64,000 nucleotides of DNA from Thysanoteuthis rhombus (taxonomy: Eukaryota > Mollusca > Cephalopoda > Oegopsida > Thysanoteuthidae), in the NCBI GenBank assembly GCA_963457665.1, contig OY735227.1, positions 46,043,959-46,107,958 on the forward strand, given 5' to 3'. Of this stretch, positions 34,736 to 46,900 are shown piece after piece. Every line of letters begins with the position of its first letter. Position 1 is the stretch's first letter. Under the pieces are notes generated by a model. That model was not told the origin of the DNA, did no database searches, and saw only the letters and a program-made list of their open reading frames with translations. The position numbers were made by a program, and so were the translations under genes.

Positions 34736-35828
34736 CTATCTATTGAGTGAATCACCAAGTACTACTCAGCTAATACCTACACATCCCTCTTTAAAAAGAT
34801 TTTAAGACATTTCTGTGAACCGTATTAATCTTCATGGAAATCCCAGTGGTGTTTATTTTGAGAAGTTCCGGTATACAATACTTCATCATTATCTAATACA
34901 AAAATAAATAATAAAAATATATTGTCAACTTTCTGACCTGATTTTGCCTATTAAGCGATAGGAAGGAGGTGCATGCATGTGTGTGCGTGTGTCTCTGCTA
35001 CTACTGCTTCTATTTTATCTGAAAAAGTGACAAATAGCTGCTTTTTTTTTAAAAAAAGCATTTTCAGAAGGTGTCTACTAGGTGTACTCATGCACATTTG
35101 AAAGACTTTACAGTAAAAGGTATCTGGTAGCACTGACACAAGATTAAAAGAGTAAAAAAAATTCCAAATAAAAACAAAAACATTTTTAAACTCCTTGTGG
35201 AGTACTTGTGCAAAATTGCAAGGTTCTCGGTTCTAGCCTGGTAGCGCTGTTGCAAAATTATAGTACTCCCTGACCCTTTAAATAAAAATTACAAAACTTA
35301 CAAAAAATGTTTAAGATGCTTAGTCGAGTTACTCGTGCGAACTTGCAAGGTTTTACGCCAGGATTGGCGAACTCATGGCACACATACACAATACGAGATG
35401 CATACGTAATGTGGTGCATGGAAACATTTTATTGGTCACAGGAGATATAATTTTTTGTCAGTGATTTTATAAAAAAATTAGCAACCTTTAATTTATCACC
35501 CGTCATCTTGGTTATTGATTGTTTTATAGCATTTTGTTCTCTTTACTTTGCCATTAAATATTCTGTAAAATACAATTAAAATGAAAATAATAATCCAAAA
35601 TTTCCATGGGCATGTGAAAGTTGTTTTTTTTTTAAAGGTGATCACCATTATGGGTTCACTCTGTCACATGAAGGTTTGTAGCCCTTGTTCTTGGCCAAAT
35701 AATGTGTCCAGTAGCGCCGACAACAAAAACAACCGGGTGAAAAGGGAAGAATACCTTGCCCCTTGGCTGATCGTTCGGTTGGTTCAGTGACTCTGTATGA
35801 ACATGCAGACAGACTGAAATATAGGGTA

Positions 35829-37316
35829 AGTGGACATTTTTGGCCGTGGACAATCCAACTTAGACAGGTCGCCCGCGGACGTTTTGGCCGCGAATTGTTC
35901 TACTCCGAAATTTTTTTTGTTTTCAGAGGCAAAAATTAACTAGATGGGATTTAAAATGTTCTAATGCAATTTACAATAATAATAAGTCGTCTGTTCACTT
36001 TTATCTCAGTTTAAACTTTTTATAGCGATTTTTTTTTTTTGTTAATTTGCTCATTTACTAGAACTTTCGCTTCGCTTATGGAAATTTGCGAGTTCTCGTA
36101 CGGCTGTCATTTAAGCTTCTTAGATTTACCTGAACGGCCAATTAAAAGTGTTTCCTTGAGCTTCTCTGATTAAATACCATTTCCGTAAAGAAAAAAAGAA
36201 TTGATGATTAAGCACAAAAACTGTTCTTAAAATTTGATTTTTGGTTCTATTTTGTTTGAAGTTTGAAATCTAGCGTGTACTGGGCAAAAAAATATTGGCT
36301 TCGAGGAAAGTGCAAATTTTAACCATTGACAAAATTGACTATAGACACACAATATAGACAAAATTAAGTTGATGCTGTGAGATGAAAATTTTCGAGGGGA
36401 ATTAAATTGCTGCGATGAAAAAAAAGATTGATATTTAAGTTTTCTCTGTATTCAATTATTTACGGAATCGTGGTCAAACATTAACATGAATTTTTTTTCT
36501 TTAATTTTTTTTTTAATAATAGATATTAGATATGAATAGATAAATAAAAATCGATTAAAAGAATTATATCAATACATGCTGAATTAAATCAATAATTTTT
36601 ATCTAGGACAATTTTGCAATCAACTCTATTCCTAATCTGCGTTTGTTTTTGCCTATTTCGTGCATCCGTAGTCGATTTCGTCCATCTTCAGAATTGCAAA
36701 TCACACACGTGGTTTATTGTTGTCGAAAAGTCAGTGACACGGCCAATTTTAAACTTTTTTCTATTCTTTATATCAGGAAGAAAACAGGAGTTCGAGACAT
36801 CATGGGATCTCCTAGAAAACTTTGATGGCACTGGGCTGGTCATGTTGCAAGAATGGCAGACAACAGATGGACATCACAGCTCACAACATGGATTCCCAGA
36901 GATCACATGCGAAACCGCGGCCGGCAGAATACAAGGAGGAGAGATGAACTAGACAAATTCAGAAAATACTGGCACTGCGACGCCCACGATAGAGAAATAT
37001 GGCGAATCCTGGGGAAGGTCCATGTCCAACAACGGACGATAAAAGACTGATGATGATATCAAGTATTTGACAAAACAGGATCCTAAAGCCAAAACATTTT
37101 AATTGAATCAGAAAAAAAGCTTAATTTAAAAGCCGTACAAAATCTCACGAATTTCTGTAAGCGAATCGAGAGTTTCAATACCAGAGAAAATAAACAAAAA
37201 AATAGCTAAACAGAGATTTATAAGACTAAACAAACATGAAATGACTTACTGTTATTGTAAATTGTCCGCAGGCGACCTGTTCGGGCCAACCCGTCTCCGG
37301 CTAAAATGTCCTAGAT
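35829..37316. mobile_element. DNA-transposon-like unit with 55-60 base inverted ends
   Basis: Left end GTGGACATTTTTGGCCGTGG, then GACAGGTCGCCCGCGGACGT, is mirrored by TTGTCCGCAGGCGACCTGTT...CCGGCTAAAATGTCCTAG. The interior is AT-rich and without a transposase, and holds an RTE-type LINE tail (36770-37065). The class is not recognised. Confidence 0.65.
36770..37065 (+). pseudogene. RTE-type LINE, 3' end fragment
   Basis: In one frame: IRKKTGVRDIM, then WHWAGHVARMADNRWTSQL, TTWIPRDHMRNRGRQNTRRR, a stretch containing DREIWRILGKVHVQQ, and a stop. This matches the C-terminal tail of RTE-like LINE reverse transcriptases (WAGH.AR..DNRWT..v..W.PRD....RGR..TRW.DD, then W...GEAYVQQ). It ends TGATGATGAT, and RTE elements commonly end in such short tandem repeats. 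One frameshift lies near the start. All upstream RT is missing, as expected for 5' truncation. Confidence 0.8.
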
Positions 37317-37458
37317 TCGATGGATAGATATACAGACAGATAGGCGGGCAGTACGGAAAGGAAGAAGATGGAAATCATGGAAGCAGAAAAGGACGAAGGA
37401 AGAAGGAAAAAAAAATAGAGAGAGTATATAACAGCCATGTGCTGTGGCGATTGTGCTA

Positions 37459-37919
37459 CAGCACGTCGTATCAAACTTTTTTAATTCACGACCCCTTTCG
37501 GATGAGCCAAAAATAAAATTAAACGACCACAGTTATAAGACCACAAGTTTTTAGCCGTAATCCAACAGTTACTTAGAATCAAAAAACTAATTATAAATCG
37601 TCGAAAACTGTAAAACAACTTATAATCTGTTTCAAATTTTTACGTTGTTTATTACGAGAATTAAAAAAAATACCAAAACCGACAAGTCAAACACGAAATT
37701 AGTCTTGAAAAGAAAAAAAAGTGAATGATTGAGCCATTTTACAATAAGCATCCGAAGAAGAATCTTTTTGTAAAGAGATGATTTAAAAAAAAAAAAAAAA
37801 AACACTAGTTAGTTTCATAATATTTTTCAAGTGTATTTTCTAATATTTCTGCGACTCCCAATTATCTTTACTTTCCGCGGCTCCCAGAGGGGTCCCGACT
37901 CCTACTTTGAGAAGTCCTG
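37459..37919. mobile_element. hAT-like non-autonomous element
   Basis: Left end CAGCACGTCGTATCAAACTT followed by TTCACGACCCCTTTCG; right end CTCCCAGAGGGGTCCCGACT then CTACTTTGAGAAGTCCTG. These resemble hAT ends (CAGTGGTTCTCAAAC...GACCCC and mirror). No 8-bp target duplication is clear. The interior is AT-rich and non-coding, with an A run at 37783-37801. Confidence 0.55.
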
Positions 37920-38519
37920 ATTTAGAGAGAAGATATCGCAGCAAGACTAAAGAGAAGGAAATCCACAATCAGGCGAGCAGACACTGACTGATCTTTCTCT
38001 CGAAGTTGCTGAATTCATTCAAGTTAATAACTAAAGTTCAGTCAAAAAACATCCAGAAATATCTAGATTCACCAGAGACATCTTTAAAATCTAGTAATTG
38101 AACACATTTTTAAAAAAACAAATAAGACTTTAATCACCAACATTTACTTCGTTAGAATATTACTTATTCAATATAAAATGTAACTTATTTTATTACTGTG
38201 AATTGAAAGAAAATATCACTTCCATCAAGAATCATCTAGATAGCAATATCTGACATCTAGATTCGACCGAAAACATCTATATTTAGATGAAAAAGATCCA
38301 AATTGGAAACGCTGAATTCTTTCTCTGTCTTACACGAACACACACACACACATCGTTGAAAGTGAAAACAGTGGTCCATTTCGCTCGTAGTGAATCTTAT
38401 TTCGATGTGATACCCACAAAAATCGGGGGTGTGGGTCGTGTGTACGAGTCGAGTGCGAGAAGGAGTCTCCGTCCTCGTTTCCCAGATCCCCAAAACATAA
38501 TTCATGTACCAAACAAGCG

Positions 38520-38860
38520 AAAAAGAGGAATCCCTAATTTATGAACACCCAAGAGAAAGAATGTAAGTATTGTACTTGAAGATAAACGAAAAGAAAGAAA
38601 AACAGTTTTAAAATCAAAGAACTGTACTTAAAACTAACCACCTAGTGTTTTGAAAAAGGGTTCCTCGTCACCTTCCATGGATCCACAAAAACGTTATTAA
38701 TCAAAAAAACCGAAAATGTGGAATCCTTATTGAACACCCAAGAAAAATAACGTTTATGCTACTACATTAAGAAGAAGAAAAAAAGGAATTAAAAAACTGT
38801 TCTATAAATTGAAGAATTGCACTTTGAACCAACCAGTGTTTAAAAAAAAAGAGCCTCACC
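38520..38860. repeat. Tandem duplication, unit about 180 bases
   Basis: GAATCC..A.TT.TGAACACCCAAGA is followed by AAAGAAC/AAAAACTGT...CACTT..AACCA.CC...AGTGTTT.AAAAA..G..CCTC.TCACCTT. The block occurs twice in a row, starting near 38528 and near 38720. Non-coding. Confidence 0.55.
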
Positions 38861-39572
38861 ACCTTTGCAAAAAATTAGAGCGAAATAAAGGAAGAGTGAA
38901 GAAGACGTGTGTTCTTGGATTGATGATGATGATGATGATGGCACTGGCATTTGCATCAATGAGACCAACATGTACCACTCATCTTCGCACTTATGTTACT
39001 GGAATCAACTCCAAGACATTCATGGCTATAATAGTAAATGTATCATTGCTAGCACTATTTCGAAGAATATAACAGCTTTAGGATTTCGGGGAGGCGGAGG
39101 AGGAGAAATTCAACGTTAAAATCCATTTTCGCAACTTTTTATAAAAAAAAATTCACTTCGCTATCAAAAACAAACAATAATTTGAGGGAGTTTGATCTCA
39201 TTTTTTATTCGACCAGCCTTGCTTTTTTTGTTTGGTTTTCTTAATTTTCCTTTAAATTTGATTTGCGAATATCCCTACGAAATTCTTTTCTGGATGTTGA
39301 ATTTATCGCTTTACTTTTTTTGACGATAATCCTAACGAACGAACCAGAATCCTGATATATAAAAAAAAAACATTAAAAATTAGACAAAAAAAAAACAGAA
39401 AAAGGAATTGAAGTTATAAAGATGAAGAAACAGGAAAAAAACATAATTTTCAAAAAAAGATTCTCTCCCAAGAAAATGGAACTAAAAAATGAAGAACGAC
39501 AGCAACAATTAATTTGCTAATCATCATCATTGCTATGGATTGTTTATACAGAACCCAAAATAGAATCAGGTT

Positions 39573-39645
39573 AGTATTATTATTATTAATACTATTATTA
39601 TTATTATTAATATTATTATTATTATTAATATTATTATTATTATAT

Positions 39646-39696
<51 letters not shown>

Positions 39697-39760
39697 TATA
39701 TATATTTATATATACATATATACACATATGTATATACATATATATATATTTGTGTGTAAC
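39573..39760. repeat. (ATT)n followed by (TA)/(CA) tracts
   Basis: Compound microsatellite. Frames on both strands over it (runs of Leu, Asn, Ile/Tyr) are artefacts. Confidence 0.9.
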
Positions 39761-39771
39761 GAATACGTTTT

Positions 39772-40009
39772 GGCACAGTGTGAGGAAGGTGGTCCCGATT
39801 GTGAAGTTTCACACCCTCGCACACTCGGTGTTAAAAACGGCGAGCAAATAAAGAGAAATAAGAGAATTCATGAAAGAACACATTCATGTTAAATTATATT
39901 GTTAATACTTTGTTGAATGAATTGAATTGTGCATTTATTTTTATTTGTTTTTATTTTTTATCGAGTGTGTGAAACTTTACAATCGGGACCCCCTTCCGCA
40001 CATCGTGCC
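39772..40009. mobile_element. Long-inverted-repeat MITE, copy 2
   Basis: GGCACAGTGTGAGGAAGGTG, then GTCCCGATTGTGAAGTTTCA and CACCCTCGCACACTC, is mirrored by GAGTGTGTGAAACTTTACAA...TCGGGACCCCCTTCC...CATCGTGCC. Arms are about 60 bases and more than 80% matched. This is the best preserved copy. Confidence 0.85.
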
Positions 40010-40199
40010 GAGATTTGAAATGTTTGGGTTTTTTTTTCAAAGTCTTACTCTTGTAAATACTTTTTTTTACTTTTACTTTAAATGAAATCCATTTCGGATC
40101 GTAATACTCGTGATGAACAAGTCTGAATGTTTGTTCTGAGGAAAAAAAAACACCTTTCCTTTCCATCAGGAGCGCACACACAACACCCACAAACAGTCT

Positions 40200-41200
40200 A
40201 TCATCAGTGTTACACGAATACATACATACACACACATACACACGTGCACGCACACCCTCACAAACATACACCATCATAGTCACACGCACACACTCAGAAA
40301 GACACACTCGTACACATCACACCACGCCACACACATTTATACACATTTATCAACGAACTAATTACGTCCGTACAATGCTGTATGAATAATTCCATTTTCA
40401 ACTGATATGGAAATGCAATTACGACCCTTACTCTACTCAAAACATGATAAACCTAGGAAGGGAAGAATTAATCAGTCAGTCCCTTCAAACACGCACCTTA
40501 TCCCCCCCCCCCGAAGATACACAGTTAAAATAAAAGAAGAATTGAATGAAACAGATGTGCGTAAAGAATACAAGTGCACGTCCCTAACACATACGCAAAT
40601 ATTAATTTGTCTGGCTGAAATTAATTCGCAAATCACGTTCAAAACACACAAAGCAAATTCATGTTTTTATTAAATAAGTTTTAATAACAAAAGAAATGAA
40701 CGGCTTCATTGAGTGAATGAAGACAGGAAGAATCGGAAAGAAAAAGGTTTTAATTTGATCTTGTCTAACTTTCAAGATACTTGTATTCGTTATCGCATAC
40801 TCAGCTATGTTGTCTGTCGAATGACAAAATCCCCGCTCGTCAATTGGAAAAAGAAGAAAAATTAGTCACTTCACGCTCTCAGAGAAAAGAATAATTACAT
40901 ATTTTTAAAAAAGGTTCAACTCAAACGGATTCTTTGGCGAAGAGTAAGTTGAAAAATAAAAAATTGACTTCTGACATTAGGGCACCCTGGGACCGGAGAT
41001 TTAAGAGTGCCGTTATTACGAATTCGTCGTTTTAACGGAAGGATTCAATACGAAATGAATGTATTACGAGAAACTTGAAAAGTACGGACAAAAATGATTT
41101 TTATTACCTTATGGTAATGTGTCTTGTGTGAATGAACGCGTAAGTCATTGAATAGTGCCGTTTTAGGACGAGAGTGTGCTAGATAACCCCCCACACACAC
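40200..41200. other. Intergenic, CA-rich start then unremarkable
   Basis: Low-complexity CACA/ACAC at 40210-40340, a C run near 40502, then AT-rich sequence with no coding signal to about 41200. Confidence 0.4.
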
Positions 41201-41202
41201 AC

Positions 41203-41206
<4 letters not shown>

Positions 41207-41264
<58 letters not shown>

Positions 41265-41275
41265 TACATATACAC
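41207..41275. repeat. (TA)n then (CA)n microsatellite
   Basis: A pure TA run of about 44 bases is followed by CACACACACATACATA. It lies about 65 bases left of MITE copy 3. Confidence 0.9.
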
Positions 41276-41340
41276 ACTCGTAGGGTTGGGGAAAGGCTGA
41301 TAAAGGGAAGGAGATAAGGAGAATTTGAATCAAAAATATC

Positions 41341-41585
41341 GGCACTATGTTGGGAAGGTGGTACCGATGAACTGTAAAGTTTCACACACTCGCTCACTCT
41401 ATTTTTAAAACGACGCTCAAATAAACACCGAATAGGAATGTGAGAATTAATCAAAGGAAAACAGAGGTAAATACATCAATTTATTCTTATTGCTTTGAAT
41501 AAATAAAATTGCTTTCATTTGTTGGCCGTTTTCAACATGCAATGTCAGAAACTTCTACATTCGGGGCCACCTTCACTATTGTACC
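41341..41585. mobile_element. Long-inverted-repeat MITE, copy 3
   Basis: GGCACTATGTTGGGAAGGTG, then GTACCGATGAACTGTAAAGT and TCACACACTCGCTCACTC, is mirrored by TTCAACATGCAATGTCAGAA...CATTCGGGGCCACCTTC..TATTGTACC. Confidence 0.75.
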
Positions 41586-42512
41586 GATGGTTTTTCCCTT
41601 TTCTTTTTGAGTGTTGACACATTTTGACGATGACACATTACTCAAGCAGAAAACAAGAGACAAAACGTGAAAGGGGACGGGGGACCCCCCCCCCACACAC
41701 ACACACACCTAAAAACAGTTTTGTTGCTGAAATAAACGGAGCCATAAGAAAAATGAAATTAAAAATAGTAAAATATTTATTCACGTGAATAACTATTTCA
41801 TTTATTTGGATTTCAATATTTAATCATGAAAGGAAAGCACCATGTATAACTAGCTACCATACATAACCTATACGTCCCTAATTGAGCTAAAAAAATTTTT
41901 TTAAATGCATTATCTCGTTTATACCAGTATGTATAACAATTCAATGGTGTTTCCACACGCACCTGGATTTTTTCAGCCATCAAAGTATTCGGAAAAATGC
42001 TGATTACGTGGTGAAATACAGTTGTGGTTGGTATATCAATATTGCATTCAACTCCTTAGCTTATACTTATAAAATCCAAGATATCTGAGTTATCTACTGA
42101 AATTTGGGAAATTCCTATGTTTTCCTCTTGAAATGGAATCTGGGACAATTATGGATTATTCTTCTTCATTGTGGCTGCCAAATCTTGGATTGTACTGTCA
42201 CAACTCGACCGATAAAGATGTTAATGTTCTTTCTCTTGGTTGTTTCCTTAAAAAAAGAAGAAAAAGAAAGAAAAAAAGAAAATTGCCAAATTCCAGCTTG
42301 CCTGGACCAAAGGTTATGATTTATGGTTGAGCAACTTGAATATTCGAATGCTGATAAAATCACAAATCCCTGAGTTGAATAAGTATAAGAACATTTACAC
42401 AGCACAAAAACAAACCCGACGATTAAGTGTTTATCTTCATAACTACTAGATACACTCCATATATACATACATTTATATATATATATATGTATAAATTATA
42501 TACATACACACA

Positions 42513-43708
42513 TTGGGGTGATGCAAAAATAATTGCATTTTTTGTTATTCTAAAATGCTTATTTTGGAATAAACTATTATTTAACTAAGTTCATTGGATA
42601 TACCATTTGAAAGAATGAATTTCACTATTTGAGCTGAACGTTTTCTTTTCACTGTTTATTCTGGTTTATTTGAGACTGTCAAAAAGATGAAAAAAAGCAA
42701 ATTTGAATGATTTTGTTGTATGAATTCAAAATAGGACATGAAGCAGCAGAAAATGCTTGCAATATCAATCAAATATTAAGCCTGGGGACCATCAACAAAT
42801 GTACATCTCAAAATTGATTAAAAGAATTCTGAAACGGAAACAAGAGCCTTGAAGATGAGGATGGTCAGGAACATCCATCCTGCGATTAACAACATCCAAT
42901 TGAAGGCCATTATTGAGGTGGAGTTGATGCAGAGGAACTAAATGTTGTCCATTCAACAGTTGTTCAACCTTTGCACCTAATTGGAGAAGCAAAAAGTTCA
43001 ACTGAGGGGTGCCGCAAAAGCTGAAGAATAAAAAAAAAAATATCACCGTTATGAAATCTGCTCAGCACTTTTTCGTGCAACAAAAATGGTCCTTTTCTTC
43101 ATTGCATTAAAACACTTGACTAAAAATACAACAATGAACAGCATTCTGTGCTGTGGCTAAATAGAAATTAAGCAGCAAAACTCCAAAGTAAATGGAGTAC
43201 GGAATGAAGATTATGGTCACTGTATTGGTTGGTGGTTGGCAAGAAGTGGAATCATCCACTATAATTTCTGGAATCCTGGCGAAACCATCACTGCGAAGAA
43301 ATTGCCTGGGAATCAACAAAATGAATCAAGAACCAATTCTTCGTCATGACAACACCCATCCGCATATCACAATAATGGCCCTGAAGAAATTAGATGAACT
43401 AAGCCATGAAACTTCACCTCACCAAACCTTTTTCCCATCTGACTACCATCCTTTCCAAGCATTTTGACCATTTCCTGCAAGAGAAGGTCTTCAAACAACC
43501 AACCAGCAGCTCTAAATGCCTTTGAAGAATTCACTGGTTTTTGGACCTGAGAATTCTTTGCTTCTGGAATAAATGGATTTGTTTCTAGTTTACATGAATG
43601 TGTAGATTCTGACGGTTCTTATTTCGATAAATAACTTTTATACCAAGCCGTGATATACTGACTTAAAGTGGATAGTAAAAAAACACAATTATTTTTGCAC
43701 CCAACTAA
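42513..43708 (+). mobile_element. Mariner element, cecropia/Hsmar1-like, inactive
   Basis: Terminal inverted repeats of about 30 bases: TTGGGGTGATGCAAAAATAA on the left and, reversed, TTAGTTGGGTGCAAAAATAA on the right. The right end is followed by TA (43709-43710); the left flank has CA where TA is expected. The interior encodes a decayed transposase in shifting frames: LYEFKIGHEAAENACNINQ, NVVHSTVV (helix-turn-helix part), MVTVLVGGWQE, INKMNQEPILRHDNTHPHIT (second catalytic Asp), FFPSDYHPF (third Asp, D34D spacing), CVDSDGSYF-type end. The first catalytic block (TCDEKW in relatives) reads HLTKNTTM and is lost. It resembles the mariner fused in human SETMAR. Confidence 0.9.
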
Positions 43709-44056
43709 TATTAATAACATTTTCATTTACCAATGAATTGTAGCTCATTTCGGATGATATTTTTTGTTCTGTTTCTAATGCCATGCTTATTTATTTTCAT
43801 TTTGGGCGTTTTATTGGGTATGAACTAAATCAAAATCTTTCTGGAAACTGATAGTTTTATTACTACAGAAACAAATTTTTACAAAAGCAGTTAAAATTGT
43901 GTTAACAATGTCGCATTTTCATTTCAAGTACGTAGTTATTACAAAATCATTTAAATCAATTATTGCGATACCACTGTCATTTCATTTTTTGACAGCATGT
44001 GTAAACCTAGTCTATTTATATAATAAGCCATGTAATTATTTTGTCCAACATTTGTC

Positions 44057-44100
44057 AAGGGAGATAACTATCCAATGCTTATGATAGAGTAGTTTCCCTT
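44057..44100. repeat. Short hairpin AAGGGAGATAACTATC / GATAGAGTAGTTTCCCTT (copy 3)
   Basis: Arms are about 16-18 bases with one bulge. The outer parts match the hairpins at 2221 and 18120. Confidence 0.7.
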
Positions 44101-44741
44101 ATTGATCTAGTTCTTGCAAATGCGTAAAAAATTCAGGTTTATTCTGGTTGAAAAGAACAAGAAAATGCTAAGCAATATAATGAAATTTTATTTTTTTCAT
44201 GTTTGATATTTTTTCTGAAAACTATTTAATTACAAAAAAATCATTGGAATACAACCATCATTTTTTTCACGGAATAATTAATAAGAAGCAAGGTTGTAGC
44301 ATTTATTCTTTTCAGGTGTATTTTGGGTTTTGATAAAGTTCTTTTTGTTTTATGTATTATAAAGAAAAAAGGGGCTTATGCTTTTTATGCCTGGGAAAAA
44401 TTCAATTAAATTTGATTTGAGCTCAGAAGGTTAAAAAAAACAACCCCAAAACAGCAAAAAACATATCCCCAGGTTCAAAACACAACTCGTACTATAGGTA
44501 TGGGGGCATAGCTGGAGATTTGGGGGCCCAGGGGCTTTTGGAATGTCTCTTTTATTAAAGACCAATGGCGATTCATAATCACCCCCTCCTTCAGCTACGC
44601 ACCTGTACAGGTAGACACACACCATCGAGACTAACATCAATGCCTGTTTGAATGTATATCGATTGCTGAGAGCATCAATAATATTTTTCTAAATCAAATT
44701 TTGATCAATATTGAGTGCTTGCACATTATCATTCCAAGCAG

Positions 44742-44743
<2 letters not shown>

Positions 44744-44786
<43 letters not shown>
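44744..44786. repeat. (AG)n microsatellite
   Basis: A pure run of about 21 AG units. Confidence 0.95.
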
Positions 44787-44790
<4 letters not shown>

Positions 44791-45254
44791 AGTATGTTGA
44801 ATAATGTAAAGGTGACATAATTTTGGTAACCAATATTTTTCTTCAGACTACAGGTGGGTGATGCTTTACGCATCTAGTAGAAAGAGCCCTGATTCTCCAT
44901 CACACTCTTTTTCAAGTATTTTTTGTAATATCCTGTAATGTTAAATTTCACTTAATAAGTAATGATGTTAGCCTCATGGACAGTCTCCATAATAATTCTA
45001 TACTGTACGCTCTGGTTAATGTGTCATGTGTATGAGAACATACACGTACACAATAGTTTTTATCATATGTGTCAAGTGAGTGATATATATTGACATTGAT
45101 GAATGATATTTTATTTACAGTTGGCGTTTTTGTTTTGCCACACCCAGAATGTCTTAACGCAGATTGTCTTGCATAGAAATCCAGGTTCATTCTGAAAATG
45201 CAGAGCAACATAATTCTTTTGATATTTTCATATTTGCCATATCTTCAACATCTT

Positions 45255-45450
45255 TAATATGCATCTAGGTCGCATGGAAACCCATGTGCAATTTTTGAAT
45301 CTCACCTAGGGCACACGAAACCCTATGCAATTTTTGAATCTCACCTAGGGCACACGAAACCCTGTGCAATTTTTTAATCTCACCTAGAGCATATGAAACC
45401 TCTGTTCAAATTTCAAGTCTCACCTAGGGTGCATGAAACCCTTGTCTTTT
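45255..45450. repeat. Minisatellite, unit about 48 bases, 4-5 copies
   Basis: The unit contains CTCACCTAGGGCACACGAAA followed by CCCTRTGCAATTTTTGAAT. The central copies are nearly identical and the outer ones diverged (GCATCTAGGTCGCATGGAAA on the left, CACCTAGGGTGCATGAAACC on the right). Confidence 0.85.
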
Positions 45451-45881
45451 TGTTGAAGGAGTCCACCTCTGACATTTTTGCAAATCTGTATCAAATCTGC
45501 TTACGGCAAAGTTGATACATTTTTGATTTTTACATCAGAGAATCCATTGAGTTATCTGATTTTACTAGTCACAGAGTGATCAAAAATATTATTGGGTTTT
45601 GGAGAACCTAATAAGATACAGATTTTCAACAAGATCAGAATAAACTTACTGCAAACAGTATTTAGCCTCATACAATTTTATCAGTTCCAGATCAAGATTT
45701 TGTTTATGTTCACTTTGCACTAATGCCTATGGGAGACATCTGCCCCCCTCGTATGGAGGAATAGCAGCCCAATAGGAGCCTGTAAGGCAGTCAGTCCATC
45801 TTAGAGAAGTTTATTCAGAAAAAAACCTATTGCTTGGCAGTTGTCATAGCTGAACCTGGGTGAAGGAGGAGTGTTGGATAT

Positions 45882-46015
45882 CCTTTTTAACATCAAGTGA
45901 GCAATTATTTTGTTCTTTTGTATGGAAATACAATTGTTTTTATTTGTTTTATTTGCCCACCATTTTTAATATCAAGTTAGCGAGTATGAAATGTTAAAGC
46001 TTTGTATAGAAATAC
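45882..46015. repeat. Tandem duplication, unit about 85 bases
   Basis: TTTTTAACATCAAGTGAGC...TTGTATGGAAATAC is followed by TTTTTAATATCAAGTTAGC...TTGTATAGAAATAC. Directly after it, GTAGTCCCTCCGATTTTGCA resembles a Tigger-type transposon end. Confidence 0.5.
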
Positions 46016-46734
46016 CTGTAGTCCCTCCGATTTTGCAGACTCACAATTTGCAGATTTGATTACCCATGTTTTTTTCCTTATCAATAAAGGGAAGCTACCT
46101 CAGGGACTTTTGAGGAATTTTTTTTTGAATATTTTGTTTTTGAGTTCTTTCTTGTTTTTGCTAGAAAGGAAAAGTCCAAGTGTACCTCTAGAATTGATTA
46201 AATTGAAATGGATACATTTTGGCTCAACACCAGATAACACCAGCTTGTACGTCAACAGTCTTACAAATATTTTTTAGTTTTACAAAATTCATTACATTAG
46301 TATAAAATGCGAGGAAGTGAGGAAAAATATGTATGTAACATCTTGGCATTCTTAAGTTTTGGATAATGGGTTACAACACTTCATCTGATAATGAAAATTA
46401 AATGATAAAATAATTTCAGTGTATTTTAATTAATTGCCTAATGATGATTTTGATTCATGATTCTTTCTCTTGAACCAATTCTCATTTCCACTAATGGTGT
46501 GAGTTTGGTCCTTACTGGGTGCCTCACTGTTGGACTGGCCTTAGGTACTGGCAACACAAGCAGTCACTCAGTGTGCCAAGTTCTAGGGGTCCCTGTCATG
46601 TGTCTCAGACAATAAGAACAGACCAAGTGAGAAAATTCCCTGTTGTGAAATTAGATTTTTCAGGAATATCTGACAGTTAAATTCTTTCTATTTTAGAGGA
46701 ACCAAGAGAAACAATAAGCAAAGGAAATTCTCAT

Positions 46735-46900
46735 GAACAAGATGATACTCTACTTATAGGACCACCAAAGTTTAGTTTGCCATGGGCACCAGAAACCCTA
46801 GGGCTATGCCTGCTTGAACCAGACAAAACTGAGTTGAGTAAATATCTACTTCTCAGTTACCTTATGATCAATGTTCTAACTACTAATCTATCACTTGGGG
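46735..46900 (-). repeat. Candidate tRNA-derived SINE head
   Basis: On the minus strand from about 46895: GATAGATTAGTAGTTAGAAC (A box TAGATTAGTAG), then a CATTGATCATAAGGTAACTG anticodon-arm-like part with a CAT triplet, then a degenerate B box. The plus-strand open frame here (46694-46910) starts after an AG and is long enough to suggest an exon, but the tRNA-like order makes a SINE the better reading. Confidence 0.4.

Noticed and set aside
33896..34758. Three long minus-strand frames (201-284 codons) rich in YLSIYLSI
   Set aside because: They are translations of the GATA minisatellite in three overlapping frames. All three frames are open, as expected for a 4-base repeat without stops.
35357..35420. 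A second hAT end (CAGGATTGGCGAACTCATGG)
   Set aside because: It resembles a hAT terminus, but no matching opposite end or target duplication was found, so it is not listed as an element.
38887..39119. Plus-strand frames with a Met or Asp run near 38930
   Set aside because: They come from a short (GAT)n run; no splice signals or family motif support them.
39450..39824. Frames over 39573-39760 with Asn, Leu or Tyr/Ile runs
   Set aside because: They are translations of ATT, TA and CA microsatellites.
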